From the NCBI RefSeq assembly GCF_000420865.1, contig NZ_ATVT01000020.1:1-53955 (forward strand): a DNA stretch of 53,955 nucleotides, in the 5' to 3' direction. This DNA comes from Butyrivibrio sp. XPD2006 (GTDB lineage Bacteria > Bacillota > Clostridia > Lachnospirales > Lachnospiraceae). The notes below the pieces were generated by a model that was given only the letters and a program-made list of their open reading frames with translations, ran no database searches and was not told where the DNA came from. The translations under genes and the position numbers were made by a program. Of the stretch, positions 23,018 through 32,635 are shown in pieces; positions within the stretch are counted from its first letter, which is position 1, and each line of letters starts with the position of its first letter.

Positions 23018-24505
23018 ATGAAGATTAAGATTTCAAGCATTATAAAAACAGCAGCTTTCCTGTGCGCGACAGTGGCATGCGTGTTTGCAGCATCAATCGT
23101 GCTTCGCAGCAAGGACAGCGATTTTAAGTACAAAGACTTTTTTGAAAAAGCGGATCAGATCGACGTTCTGTTCATGGGTTCTTCTCATGTTATCAACGCT
23201 CTCAATCCGGCTGTTCTGTATGAACAGTACGGCATCACATCTTACAACATGGGCGGACACGGCTCAGTCATGCAGGCTACTTACTGGGAGCTCATCGAGG
23301 CACTCCAGTACAGCAATCCCAAGTGCGTGGTAGTGGATTCATACATGCTTCAGAAGGACTATCAGTATCTGGATGTAATGGATGAGAGCTATTCCGATGA
23401 TGACAGACAGAGTTCAATTTCGCAGCTTCACTTAAACCTGGACTGCTGGCCTTTGGACAAGCTCAAGATCGCTATTGTGAAAGACCTTATACAGGACCCT
23501 GAGATTCAGAAGCAGTTCCTTGCGGATTTCTATGTATATCATAACAGGTGGGAAGAGCTGGGAAGCAATGACTACAAGGCTCTTTTCGGTAATGAGGACA
23601 GGAACAATCTCTTTGGTGCAGAGATGCGTTACGGCATCGAGCTTGCTCCCGGGATATATCCGGAACCTGCAGACAAGAACGGCCTTGGCGGACACACTGT
23701 AGGAGAGGAATATCTTCGCAAGATAATCGATGAGTGTCAGCGCAGGGGAATAGACATCTATGTGACTTTCCTTACCTGCAGTGCTACCACTGATGATAAA
23801 AGAGCTATCGACAGCGCGCAGATCATCTGCGATCAGTATGGAGTTCCCTTTGTAAACATGCAGGAGATGGGCGTTGTTGATCTGTATACGGATCTCAATG
23901 ACCCCGGACATATGAATGCACTGGGTTCAATCAAGGCAACAGAATGCATCGGAGCTTTGATCGCTGAGTCCGGTGATCTTCCGGATCACAGGGGCGATGC
24001 TGCTTACAGTGACTGGGAGAAAGGTGCTGAGTCATTCCGCAGTAGCATCTATGACATGGAGGTCGGTTCAGACAGTATTTATCAGCAGCTGGACTACCTT
24101 ACTCAGAATGACGTGAGCATGATCCTCTATATCAACGAAGGATCACAGGCCTTTGGAGACAACCAGATGCAGAGGCTGATCCATAACTTTACCGTGACTC
24201 CCAAGATATATCATACTGACGGACCCTACATTCTTATCAATGATGTGGCATCAGGTCAGATATATGAGGCCAGTGGAAGCGAGATGCTCGATCACGTCAG
24301 CACGAGTCTTGGTACTTTACACTACGAGCCTGTGGAGCACCTGTTCAGATTCCTGTACGCCGAGGAAGACCCCGAGACCAACTTCCTCTATGATGACTCC
24401 AAGTCTGATTATGACATTCAGATAATCACCTATGACAATGAGACCGGAGAGGTGCTGAGCCACAACTACTACAAGTCATACGGCAGTAACTATACGAAAG
24501 GATAA
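23018..24505 (+). CDS. SGNH-like membrane-anchored acyl-transfer partner
   Basis: 495 aa from ATG 23018, behind GAGGG; the longer frame would overlap the MBOAT gene. One N-terminal membrane segment (about 6-26), then an extracellular domain with an SGNH-type block I DVLFMGSSHVINALNP (S about 53), the GHGSV segment, and D-P-GHMNALGS near residue 300 giving the likely catalytic Asp-His. It probably completes O-acylation of a surface glycan begun by the MBOAT protein. A C-terminal region of about 160 residues beyond the hydrolase core is unassigned. Confidence 0.8.
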   Translation: MKIKISSIIKTAAFLCATVACVFAASIVLRSKDSDFKYKDFFEKADQIDVLFMGSSHVINALNPAVLYEQYGITSYNMGGHGSVMQATYWELIEALQYSNPKCVVVDSYMLQKDYQYLDVMDESYSDDDRQSSISQLHLNLDCWPLDKLKIAIVKDLIQDPEIQKQFLADFYVYHNRWEELGSNDYKALFGNEDRNNLFGAEMRYGIELAPGIYPEPADKNGLGGHTVGEEYLRKIIDECQRRGIDIYVTFLTCSATTDDKRAIDSAQIICDQYGVPFVNMQEMGVVDLYTDLNDPGHMNALGSIKATECIGALIAESGDLPDHRGDAAYSDWEKGAESFRSSIYDMEVGSDSIYQQLDYLTQNDVSMILYINEGSQAFGDNQMQRLIHNFTVTPKIYHTDGPYILINDVASGQIYEASGSEMLDHVSTSLGTLHYEPVEHLFRFLYAEEDPETNFLYDDSKSDYDIQIITYDNETGEVLSHNYYKSYGSNYTKG

Positions 24506-24525
24506 ACTGAGAAGCAATTACAGAT

Positions 24526-27120
24526 ATGTCTAACAAAGCTAAGATCTTTTTACAATACGTAATATATACGCTGGTTTTTATACTTGTTTCTTATATGGTT
24601 TTCAGATTTTTCCCTGAGAATAATAAGTTTCTTATAAACCACGCAGATACATGGAGACAGTATATTAAGGCTGTTGCCTACAACTCCAAGTGGATGCGCG
24701 GTGTTATTTACCATCTGTTCAGGGAAAAGAGCCTTTCATTGCAGACACTTTCTTACGGAATGGGCTACGGCAATGATATTTATCCGACACTTCAGTATTA
24801 CGCCATCGGTGATATCCTGAATATCCCTTCGGTATTTGTAAAGGCTGAGTACATCTATGTTTATATCCAGGTCACAACTGTTTTAAGGCCCTATTTGGCC
24901 GGAATAGCCATCTCTTTGTACCTTAAGTATGTAAGACCTGAGCTGTCCTGGATTTCCGTAATGTGTGGCATGCTCACATATTCTTTCGGTACATATTTTA
25001 TGTACTACGGAACATGGCATCCGTACTTTGCCAATCCTCTTATCTACTTCCCACTGATCCTTCTGGGAGCAGAGAAGATCTTCAGGGAAAAGAGACCGCT
25101 CACCTTTATAGTGGCTGTTTTCCTTTCCGGCATAAACAATTTCTTTTTCTTTTATGTGATAGTTCTTTTGACAGTGATCTACTGTATTGTCAGAGCAATC
25201 TTCATTTATGGGAAGAATATCTCAGAGATGCTCAGGACCATAGGAACATTTCTGCTTGGCGGAGTCATAGGCGCTATGATGTCGATGATCGTTCTGCTTC
25301 CGGTCCTGTTTGCATTTATGCATAATTCCAGGTCTGAACAGGATATTCAGATCCCGGTGCTTTATTCTGCAGAATATTACAAAGAGCTGGCGGCCAATCT
25401 TGTATCGTTTGTGGTCCACGGTGAGGCAGAGACACAGCTTGGATTCACAATACTTATCATACCGGCAATGCTCTTTATACTGTTTAAGGCATTTACGGAT
25501 AAGAGAGACAGGCAGGCGTCTGTTTTCATGGCTCTGTTGGCAGCTTTTCTGTGTATTCCTTACGCCGGATATGTGTTTGCGGGATTTGCATTTGTATCAA
25601 ACAGATGGACCTTCTCCTGTGCGCTTTTTGCCGGATATGCCATGGCGGTATTTACGGATGATCTTGTAAGGACTTTGATGACAAAGCTATCTTTCAAATT
25701 CAAGAACGCCGTTATCACACTTTCACAGGTTGTTGTTCTTGCTCTGACGATCTGTCTTATCGGCAGAAATGCTTATGCCGGATACTCTCCCGAGGCGGGC
25801 AATATGGTGGGAGATTTTATAGACAAGACCACAACTGAGGATATGTATATGCAGCTTCAGAGCACCGAAGTTCAGGTCGTGGAGGAAGCTGCTGCCCAGG
25901 ATGGCCTCGATGTTGTGAATGACTTCTACAGATACAGCGGACGCAATCTTATATGGAATGCATCACTTCTGGATGGTATCTGCTCGACTCAGTTCTTCTG
26001 GTCACTGGATGACAGGGGAGTGTCGGATTATATCAGAGATATGGGGGTCAACGATCAGGAGAGCCATGCGTATTTCGCCCTTGATGACAGAGCTATTTTA
26101 AATCTCATGGGCGGTGTAAACTACTTCTCCCTGAGATTTAACACCCCTGAGGAGAGAGCTTTCGTTCCCTACGGATACTGGGAAGACTACGACAAATACA
26201 ACTTCGCAATATTTAAATGCGGCAAGGCTCTGCCTTACGGTGCGACTTGCAACAAGGTAATCCCGAGATCGGATTTTGAGAAAATGTCAGTGGTGCAGAG
26301 GCAGGAAGCACTTCTTTACGGAATAGTTCTTGATGACAAGGATGCAGAGAGCTTTGAGAAGGCTGATCCGGTATTTACTTCATCTTCAGCTGATTACAAA
26401 ATTACATCCTCTGAGGGAATAGAGTTTTTGGAGAACGGCTTCAAAGCTGAAGACGGCAGCAGCATGACGCTTGAGTTTGAAGGACGTGAGAACGCAGAGA
26501 GTTATCTGTTTTTTGGGAATCTGCATATAGATGATTGTGAGAGTGTTGTTTCACTTAATGTTTCAACACAGCTCTCTGACGGAACCGAGATAAATAAGAG
26601 GCTGGATTATCAGTCAACCAAATCCCAGAACTACAGCGGATGGCATGACTATATCATCAATATGGGATACAGTGAGCAGGCCAAGAGCTATTACACCGTA
26701 ACATTTGGCAAGGGCACTTATACCTACGATTCAATGGAGGTACTGTTCCAGCCGCTTGATAACCTGGATGAGAGACTGACTTCTTTCACACAGAACACAC
26801 TGGAGAATCTTGATCTTCACAAGAATCCGATCAGCTTTGCAACAAACAGGATTACAGGTGATATCAATCTTGAGGAATCCAAACTGCTGCTTTTGTCAAC
26901 GCCATACTTAAGTGGCTGGACTGCTTATGTTGACGGCGAAAAGACAGAACTCCTCAGAGCCAACACGATGTTTACGGCACTTCCTTTGTCGGAAGGATAT
27001 CATGAGATAGAGCTTAAGTACCATACACCGGGGCTACTGGCAGGATTTATCCTGTTTATTCTCGGCATAGCGCTGACAGTAGTGGTAACACGCATGTACA
27101 GCGGAAAAGGACGTCATTAA
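24526..27120 (+). CDS. YfhO-family membrane glycosyltransferase-like protein
   Basis: 864 aa. The first 420 residues hold about 11-12 membrane helices with the GT-C-like element INHADTWRQYIKAV in the first extracellular loop; a large extracellular domain follows (430-830), and a final helix with basic tail closes the protein (GFILFILGIALTVVVTRMY). This matches YfhO proteins, implicated in adding sugars to lipoteichoic acid. Spacing of 20 bases from the SGNH gene suggests one operon of MBOAT, SGNH and YfhO for envelope glycan assembly and decoration. Confidence 0.85.
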   Translation: MSNKAKIFLQYVIYTLVFILVSYMVFRFFPENNKFLINHADTWRQYIKAVAYNSKWMRGVIYHLFREKSLSLQTLSYGMGYGNDIYPTLQYYAIGDILNIPSVFVKAEYIYVYIQVTTVLRPYLAGIAISLYLKYVRPELSWISVMCGMLTYSFGTYFMYYGTWHPYFANPLIYFPLILLGAEKIFREKRPLTFIVAVFLSGINNFFFFYVIVLLTVIYCIVRAIFIYGKNISEMLRTIGTFLLGGVIGAMMSMIVLLPVLFAFMHNSRSEQDIQIPVLYSAEYYKELAANLVSFVVHGEAETQLGFTILIIPAMLFILFKAFTDKRDRQASVFMALLAAFLCIPYAGYVFAGFAFVSNRWTFSCALFAGYAMAVFTDDLVRTLMTKLSFKFKNAVITLSQVVVLALTICLIGRNAYAGYSPEAGNMVGDFIDKTTTEDMYMQLQSTEVQVVEEAAAQDGLDVVNDFYRYSGRNLIWNASLLDGICSTQFFWSLDDRGVSDYIRDMGVNDQESHAYFALDDRAILNLMGGVNYFSLRFNTPEERAFVPYGYWEDYDKYNFAIFKCGKALPYGATCNKVIPRSDFEKMSVVQRQEALLYGIVLDDKDAESFEKADPVFTSSSADYKITSSEGIEFLENGFKAEDGSSMTLEFEGRENAESYLFFGNLHIDDCESVVSLNVSTQLSDGTEINKRLDYQSTKSQNYSGWHDYIINMGYSEQAKSYYTVTFGKGTYTYDSMEVLFQPLDNLDERLTSFTQNTLENLDLHKNPISFATNRITGDINLEESKLLLLSTPYLSGWTAYVDGEKTELLRANTMFTALPLSEGYHEIELKYHTPGLLAGFILFILGIALTVVVTRMYSGKGRH

Positions 27121-27134
27121 GACGTCCCTTTTTT
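27109..27134. terminator. Terminator between convergent yfhO-like and MATE genes
   Basis: Stem GGACGTC/GACGTCC with loop ATTAA, followed by CTTTTTTT on the plus strand. The two genes overlap by four bases inside this hairpin, so it terminates the plus-strand operon within coding sequence of both. Confidence 0.8.
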
Positions 27135-28478
27135 TATAAGTTTATATCTGATCAGATAGTAGCTCACTTCCACCAGGCAGCAGCTCATCCAGCCTACCGG
27201 GTATCCGAAGCCTACAAGCTTTGGAGTGTTGGATATATAGTGAGTCAGGATGTATAGATAAGTCTGTCTCAGAACAACAAAGGTTGAGATCATTATTATC
27301 ATCGGCCCCGTTGAATCGCCCCGGCCCCTAAGACTGCTGGCCAGCGTATGGTTTACGCAGTTGAACATCAGGAAAAAGACATTTGTATGTATAAAGAGTG
27401 CTCCGTAATCGATAACGGCCTGTTCTGCTGAAAACATTCTGATGGCAGGCCTTGCGAAGATATACAGAAGAAATGCAATGAAACCTGTTGTAACAACGCC
27501 CATCAGGATAACAGTTCTGGTTCCTTCTTCAGCTCTTTTGACCTTGCCTGCCCCGATGTTCTGGCTTACGAAAGTGGTGGCGGCCATGGCCATGCTCTGC
27601 AGAGGGAGCATGATGAAGGAGTCAAGCTTGTTGTAACTGCTCCAGCCTGCCATGCAGTCCGAACCGAAGTAGTTGATGTAGGACTGGACAAAGATATTTG
27701 AAAAGGCCGTGATGACCGACTGGATTCCGGTTGGAAGTCCGATGATTATGATCATCTTCATGGTTTCGGGATCGATCTTTAGATCTGATATTGTCAGCTT
27801 ATAGATATCATCGGTCTTTAGCAGAAGCCACAGTATAAGCGCAGCTGAGATGAACTGGGAGATGATGGTCGCATAGGCAACACCCTCAATCCCGAAGTGA
27901 AATGCCTTTACAAAAACCAGATCCAGTATGATGTTCATGATACTGGTCAGGATCAGCAGGAACAGGGGCCTTATGGTATCGCCGACAGCCCTGAGTATTC
28001 CGCTTCCCATGTTGTATATGAGAAGTCCCGTGATTCCGGCAAAATAGATCGTAAGATAAGTGGATGCGTCTGCAAAGACATCATCGGGAGTAGCCATGAA
28101 CCTGAGCATAGGGCCGACACCTTTGATACCGATGAAAGTAAATGCCACGCAGAATATAAAGGTCGCAGCCATGGTGGTCTCGATTGCCACATGGAGGCGG
28201 TCAATCTCTTTTGCTCCGAAGAATCTTGAGATAACTACGCTGGCACCCACCGAGAAGCCGTTAAAAAAGAACACCAGCATATTGATGATCATGGTCGTAG
28301 AGCCTACGGCAGCCAGTGCCTGGGTAGAGACGTAGTTGCCGACCACGATCGAATCCACGGTGTTGTACAGCATCTGGAATATGTTCCCGAACATCAACGG
28401 GAGCGAAAACAGAAGTATTTGTTTTATGATTGAACCGCTTGTCATATCTCTTGCGGTCGAGCTTTTTGCACCTGACAT
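27117..28478 (-). CDS. MATE-family efflux transporter
   Basis: 453 aa, 12 membrane helices. Signatures: LLFSLPLMFGNIFQMLYNTV in helix 1 and the duplicated region IIIIGLPTGIQSVITAFSNI in helix 7. Members export cationic drugs or metabolites against Na+ or H+. The start codon follows GAGAGG about seven bases upstream on the minus strand. It stands alone on the minus strand, with the ABC genes about 70 bases upstream, so a shared transcript is possible. Confidence 0.92.
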   Translation of the reverse strand: MSGAKSSTARDMTSGSIIKQILLFSLPLMFGNIFQMLYNTVDSIVVGNYVSTQALAAVGSTTMIINMLVFFFNGFSVGASVVISRFFGAKEIDRLHVAIETTMAATFIFCVAFTFIGIKGVGPMLRFMATPDDVFADASTYLTIYFAGITGLLIYNMGSGILRAVGDTIRPLFLLILTSIMNIILDLVFVKAFHFGIEGVAYATIISQFISAALILWLLLKTDDIYKLTISDLKIDPETMKMIIIIGLPTGIQSVITAFSNIFVQSYINYFGSDCMAGWSSYNKLDSFIMLPLQSMAMAATTFVSQNIGAGKVKRAEEGTRTVILMGVVTTGFIAFLLYIFARPAIRMFSAEQAVIDYGALFIHTNVFFLMFNCVNHTLASSLRGRGDSTGPMIIMISTFVVLRQTYLYILTHYISNTPKLVGFGYPVGWMSCCLVEVSYYLIRYKLIKKGTS

Positions 28479-28545
28479 GATTTTTCATTTACCTCTCTCA
28501 TATAAGATTATAGCAGTAAAGAAGAATCTTTACAGGCGACCTTGG

Positions 28546-29301
28546 TTACCTGTCATTTAAGCTTGACAGGAACTGCTTCGTACGTTCCTCTTTTGGGTTG
28601 TTAATAAGCTCTTTTGCAGGACCCTGCTCGAGAATAATACCGTTGTCCATGAAGATGGCGATATCTGCCACATCTCGCGCAAAGGCCATCTCGTGGGTTA
28701 CGATTATCATGGTTGTATGACGACTCGCAAGTTCCCTGATCACGCGGAGAACTTCACCCGTAAGCTCGGGATCCAGAGCTGAAGTCGGCTCATCAAAGCA
28801 CAGAATATCAGGCTCCATGGCCAGCGCTCTCGCGATAGCCACGCGCTGCTGCTGACCGCCCGAGAGCTGATGAGGATAGTTGTTCATCCTGTCTGATAGT
28901 CCCATCTCTGCCAGAAGCTCTTTTCCCTTTTCTATTATCGAATCCTTCATTGAAGCATCTGAATGAAGGATGGGTGCAAGAGTTACGTTTTCAAGGGCGG
29001 TGTACTGCGGGAACAGATTAAACTGCTGGAATACCAGTCCGAAGTGCTTTCTGTTCTCGCGAAGAGTCTTTGGATCTGTTATGGGATTGGCGCCGTCGAG
29101 AAGCTGTTTGCCACGGACGGTGATAGTACCTTCATCCGGAGTCTCAAGGAAATTCAGGCACCTCAGGAGCGTGGTCTTACCGCTTCCCGAGGAACCGATT
29201 ATTGACAGAGTCTGTCCTTCCTCCAGGTCAAAGCTGATGTCCTTTAAAACCTCTGTGTTTTCAAAATTCTTTTTTATATTCTTAACTTCTAAGATAGGCA
29301 T
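28546..29301 (-). CDS. Polar amino-acid ABC transporter, ATP-binding subunit
   Basis: 251 aa. Walker A GSSGSGKTTLL, Q-loop FQQFNLFPQYT, signature LSGGQQQRVAIARALA, Walker B ILCFDEPTSALDPE and the switch His in IIVTHEMAFA are all intact. This is the HisP/GlnQ subtype. It lies last in a three-gene minus-strand set after its permease and binding protein, the standard make-up of a polar or sulfur amino-acid importer. Confidence 0.95.
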   Translation of the reverse strand: MPILEVKNIKKNFENTEVLKDISFDLEEGQTLSIIGSSGSGKTTLLRCLNFLETPDEGTITVRGKQLLDGANPITDPKTLRENRKHFGLVFQQFNLFPQYTALENVTLAPILHSDASMKDSIIEKGKELLAEMGLSDRMNNYPHQLSGGQQQRVAIARALAMEPDILCFDEPTSALDPELTGEVLRVIRELASRHTTMIIVTHEMAFARDVADIAIFMDNGIILEQGPAKELINNPKEERTKQFLSSLNDR

Positions 29302-29331
29302 ATTGTTTTTTCCAGTCTAAGCTTTAATTCT

Positions 29332-29988
29332 TTACCTGAAATAATCCAGTTTCTTTTCAATCCTGTTAAAGAGAATTGATAAGAGTCCGCTGAAGATCAG
29401 ATAGAAGGCACCTGTGTAAAACAGAGGCCAGATTATTCCGCTGCTCTTGATGAAAGCCTGGCCGTTCCAGATGATCTCGTATACCGCGATTACTCTGGCC
29501 AGAGATGTGTCTTTTACCAGAGTGATGATCTCGTTGGAGATTGGAGGAACGATCCTCTTGATCAGCTGGAGCATTGTGATCTTAAAGAAAATCTGGCTTC
29601 GGCTCATACCAAGGACCTTGCCGGCTTCTCTCTGACCTACAGGGATGGACTGTATTCCGCCTCTGTAGATCTCAGAAAAATAGCAGGCATAGTTGATGAC
29701 AAATGCGATCAGCGCCGCGATGAATCTTCCGCTGTTGTCGGTTCCCCAGACATTGATCCCAAGGAATATTCCGGGACCGTAATAAATTACGAGGAGCTGC
29801 AGCATGAGCGGCGTTCCGCGGATGATCCATATTATCAGCCTTATGGGGTATTTGATTAGTTTGACCTTGCTCCTTGAGCAGAGGCATATAAACAGTCCCA
29901 GAGGCAGGGAGAACAGAAGTGTAAGGCAAAAGAGCTTTAATGTTCCCCAAAAGCCTATCAAAAGGGACTCGGTTACAGTCCAAAACAT
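29332..29988 (-). CDS. Polar amino-acid ABC transporter, permease
   Basis: 218 aa with about five membrane helices and the HisM-type EAA loop (GMSRSQIFFKITMLQLIKRI). It begins WTVTESLLIGFWGTLKLF and contains the conserved RGTPLMLQL segment. It should form a homodimeric channel with two copies of the downstream ATPase. Only 19 bases separate it from the end of the binding-protein gene. Confidence 0.94.
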   Translation of the reverse strand: MFWTVTESLLIGFWGTLKLFCLTLLFSLPLGLFICLCSRSKVKLIKYPIRLIIWIIRGTPLMLQLLVIYYGPGIFLGINVWGTDNSGRFIAALIAFVINYACYFSEIYRGGIQSIPVGQREAGKVLGMSRSQIFFKITMLQLIKRIVPPISNEIITLVKDTSLARVIAVYEIIWNGQAFIKSSGIIWPLFYTGAFYLIFSGLLSILFNRIEKKLDYFR

Positions 29989-30007
29989 CAGTTATTTTAC
30001 TCCTTGA

Positions 30008-30790
30008 TCATGGTGCGATTACAGCATCCTGTACGCCGTAGGTTGTAGCGATTGCTGTTGTTGTTCCGTCTTTGTAGTAAGCAGAAAGCTGGTCGTTAAT
30101 GTATGCAGCGAGGTCTGAACCCTTGCGGCAGCCGATGCCGTACTCCTCGGTTGTGAGCTCTGCTGTGTGTGCAAGGTCAGGGTAGCTGGTGCCCTCGCCG
30201 ATCATTGCACCGGCCATCAGAAGGTCGATGATGCATGCCTCAGATGTTCCTGCGTCAACTTCCATGACAGCATCAGCCTGTGACTGAAGTGATGTGAAGT
30301 TATAACCGTTATCCTGAGCAGCAGCTTCTCCTGCTGAACCTGCCTCTACCGCAAAGCTTAAGGCTTTAACGGAATCCGCATCCTGATACTGATCTGCAAC
30401 GGCAGCAGGAACAACGACTACCTGGGCGTTGTTAAGGTAAGGCTTTGTGCACTCCATTGAGTTCTTGACTTCATCTGTAAGAGTCATTCCGTTCCATACA
30501 ACGTCGATGGACTTGTTGTTGAGCTCAAGAATCTTGTTGTCCCAGTCGATCTCGACAAATTCAACGTTTACACCGAGAGACTCACCAACTTTGTTGGCAA
30601 GGTCAGCATCAAAGCCGATCCAGTTTCCGTTGTCGTCTTTATAATCCATGGGAGCAAAGTCTGTGATTCCTACGATCAGTGTTCCCTTGTTTTTGATATA
30701 GTCAAGGTCGCTCTCAGCTGACTTTGATCCGCAGGCTGTGAGCGAAAGCAGAGCGGTCATGAGTAATGTTGCAAGTATTTTCTTTTTCAT
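30008..30790 (-). CDS. Polar amino-acid ABC transporter, substrate-binding lipoprotein
   Basis: 260 aa from ATG 30790, behind GAGGAGAG; the frame extends upstream without a ribosome site. Lipoprotein signal MKKKILATLLMTALLSLTAC. Then a type II periplasmic-binding fold: KGTLIVGITDFAPMDYKDD, WIGFDADLANKVGESLGVNV, IDVVWNGMTLT. The Arg/Asp pair expected for alpha-amino-acid binding is less clear than usual, so the ligand is open. First gene of the operon. Confidence 0.93.
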   Translation of the reverse strand: MKKKILATLLMTALLSLTACGSKSAESDLDYIKNKGTLIVGITDFAPMDYKDDNGNWIGFDADLANKVGESLGVNVEFVEIDWDNKILELNNKSIDVVWNGMTLTDEVKNSMECTKPYLNNAQVVVVPAAVADQYQDADSVKALSFAVEAGSAGEAAAQDNGYNFTSLQSQADAVMEVDAGTSEACIIDLLMAGAMIGEGTSYPDLAHTAELTTEEYGIGCRKGSDLAAYINDQLSAYYKDGTTTAIATTYGVQDAVIAP

Positions 30791-30936
30791 ATCATCTCTC
30801 CTCATTGTGTTTGATTGATTTTTTTTAAGCATATTCAATACTTTATCACACTACCATACTAAATTGCAAGGCTATTTATATTAAGGCGATGATGTTTTAA
30901 AATATTGGTATAAATTTGAAAAGGAATACTGAGTTA

Positions 30937-32592
30937 ATGAGTGATAATATGTCAAAAGAAATCTGGAAGCCCGGGAACATGCTCTACCCGATTCCTGCTG
31001 TGATGGTAAGCTGTGGCAGGGAGGGTGAGAAGCCCAATATCATAACCGTTGCATGGGCAGGAAACGTCTGCTCATCGCCTGCGATGCTCTCCATATCTGT
31101 CCGCAAGGAGCGCTATTCCTATGATATTCTTAAGGAGACCGGAGAGTTTGTGGTAAACCTCACGAACCGCGATCTTATGCGTGCAACGGACTGGTGCGGA
31201 GTAAGGTCAGGGCGTGACTATGACAAATTTAAGGAGATGGGACTTACGCCGCAGAAGTCGCAGATGATAAGTGCTCCCGGAATCCTTGAGAGTCCTGTCA
31301 ATATCGAGTGCAGGACCAAACAGATACTGGAGCTTGGAAGCCACGACATGTTTGTGGCTGAGGTTCTCTGTGTCACGGTAGATACCAGATATATGGATGA
31401 GAAAAAGAGATTTGACCTTCGGGCAGCAGATCTCATAGCTTATTCTCACGGCGAGTATTTTACCCTCGGAGAGAAGATAGGCAAGTTTGGCATCAGCGTC
31501 GCCAAAAAGCCGCAGGAATGCTACAATAACAGTAATAAAAAACCCAGAAAGGGCGGAAAAAACGTGGCAAAGATCAGCATAATAATTCCCGTATACAACA
31601 CAGCTGAATATCTTGATAAGTGCATGGAAGGTGTGCTTGCACAGACATTTTCCGACATAGAGATAATGCTTGTGGATGATGGGTCCACAGACGGCATTTC
31701 TCCTGCTATGTGTGACACCTTTGGAAAGCGCGACACAAGAGTCAGAGTCATACACAAGAAAAACGGAGGGCTCCAGTCTGCATGGATAGCAGGTCTCACA
31801 GAGTCCACTGCAAACTATATTACTTTCATCGACAGCGATGACTGGATAGATACTGATATGTGTGAGAAGCTGTATGCTCAGACCGACAGCTCTTTTGCCG
31901 AAAGTGAAGTGATCGCTGCCAACTATATCGTGGAGAAGGCGGGAGAGAGACGCAGGGAAACACAGGGACTGGAGCCCGGCGTTTACACGGGTTCTGCTCT
32001 CGATGAGATCAGAAGAAATCTTCTTGGCAATGAAGTAAGACCCATAACCATGTCAAGGTGCATGAAGCTCATCTCCAGAAAGCTTCTTTTGGACAACATC
32101 AAATACTGCGATCCGACAATCGTCATGAGTGAGGACGTAAACATAATGCTGCCTGTCTTCTGCGACTGCAAGAGGCTTGTAATTATGAAAGGGTCATACT
32201 TTTATCATTACAGGACCTTGTGGGATTCCATGAGCCATGACTACAATCCCAAGCTCCTCAAGAATCTGGAGCTCACAGACAAGACCTTCAGAGATATCCT
32301 GTGGGACAAAAATGTTCTTAACGCCGATGCTCAGATGGACAGAGAGTTTGTGGTAATGCTTCTGGTTGTGATGAAGAACGCACTGCGCTCAGGCAGGAAG
32401 GATACGCTTTCTCTGGTAAAAGAGATTTTCCTTAAGCCGGAGACCAAAAAGAAGATAGATAATACTACTGTTAATTTAAATTCCAAGGCAAACAAGCTGC
32501 TGTACTTTACAATGAAGCATCCGAATATCGTTACGGTTTCATTTATGAAGGCCGTCATTAATTACTATGACAAAAAGACTAATCAGCCTTGA
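30937..32592 (+). CDS. Flavin-reductase-like domain fused to a GT2 glycosyltransferase
   Basis: About 551 aa from ATG 30937 (TTG 30916 and ATG 30949 also possible). Residues 1-185 form a flavoredoxin/flavin-reductase-like FMN-binding domain (YPIPAVMVSCG, ITVAWAGNVCSSP, FVVNLTNRDLM). A lysine-rich linker follows, and from about residue 210 a family 2 glycosyltransferase (ISIIIPVYNTAEYLDKC, LVDDGSTDG, FIDSDDWID). The two parts have no known shared function. An AAGGGCGG site lies eight bases before an in-frame GTG at 31564, so the transferase may also be made alone. Probably two former genes joined. Confidence 0.83.
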   Translation: MSDNMSKEIWKPGNMLYPIPAVMVSCGREGEKPNIITVAWAGNVCSSPAMLSISVRKERYSYDILKETGEFVVNLTNRDLMRATDWCGVRSGRDYDKFKEMGLTPQKSQMISAPGILESPVNIECRTKQILELGSHDMFVAEVLCVTVDTRYMDEKKRFDLRAADLIAYSHGEYFTLGEKIGKFGISVAKKPQECYNNSNKKPRKGGKNVAKISIIIPVYNTAEYLDKCMEGVLAQTFSDIEIMLVDDGSTDGISPAMCDTFGKRDTRVRVIHKKNGGLQSAWIAGLTESTANYITFIDSDDWIDTDMCEKLYAQTDSSFAESEVIAANYIVEKAGERRRETQGLEPGVYTGSALDEIRRNLLGNEVRPITMSRCMKLISRKLLLDNIKYCDPTIVMSEDVNIMLPVFCDCKRLVIMKGSYFYHYRTLWDSMSHDYNPKLLKNLELTDKTFRDILWDKNVLNADAQMDREFVVMLLVVMKNALRSGRKDTLSLVKEIFLKPETKKKIDNTTVNLNSKANKLLYFTMKHPNIVTVSFMKAVINYYDKKTNQP

Positions 32593-32635
32593 AATATGAT
32601 AAAATTGATATATTAAATCCTTAGGAGGAATGCGT

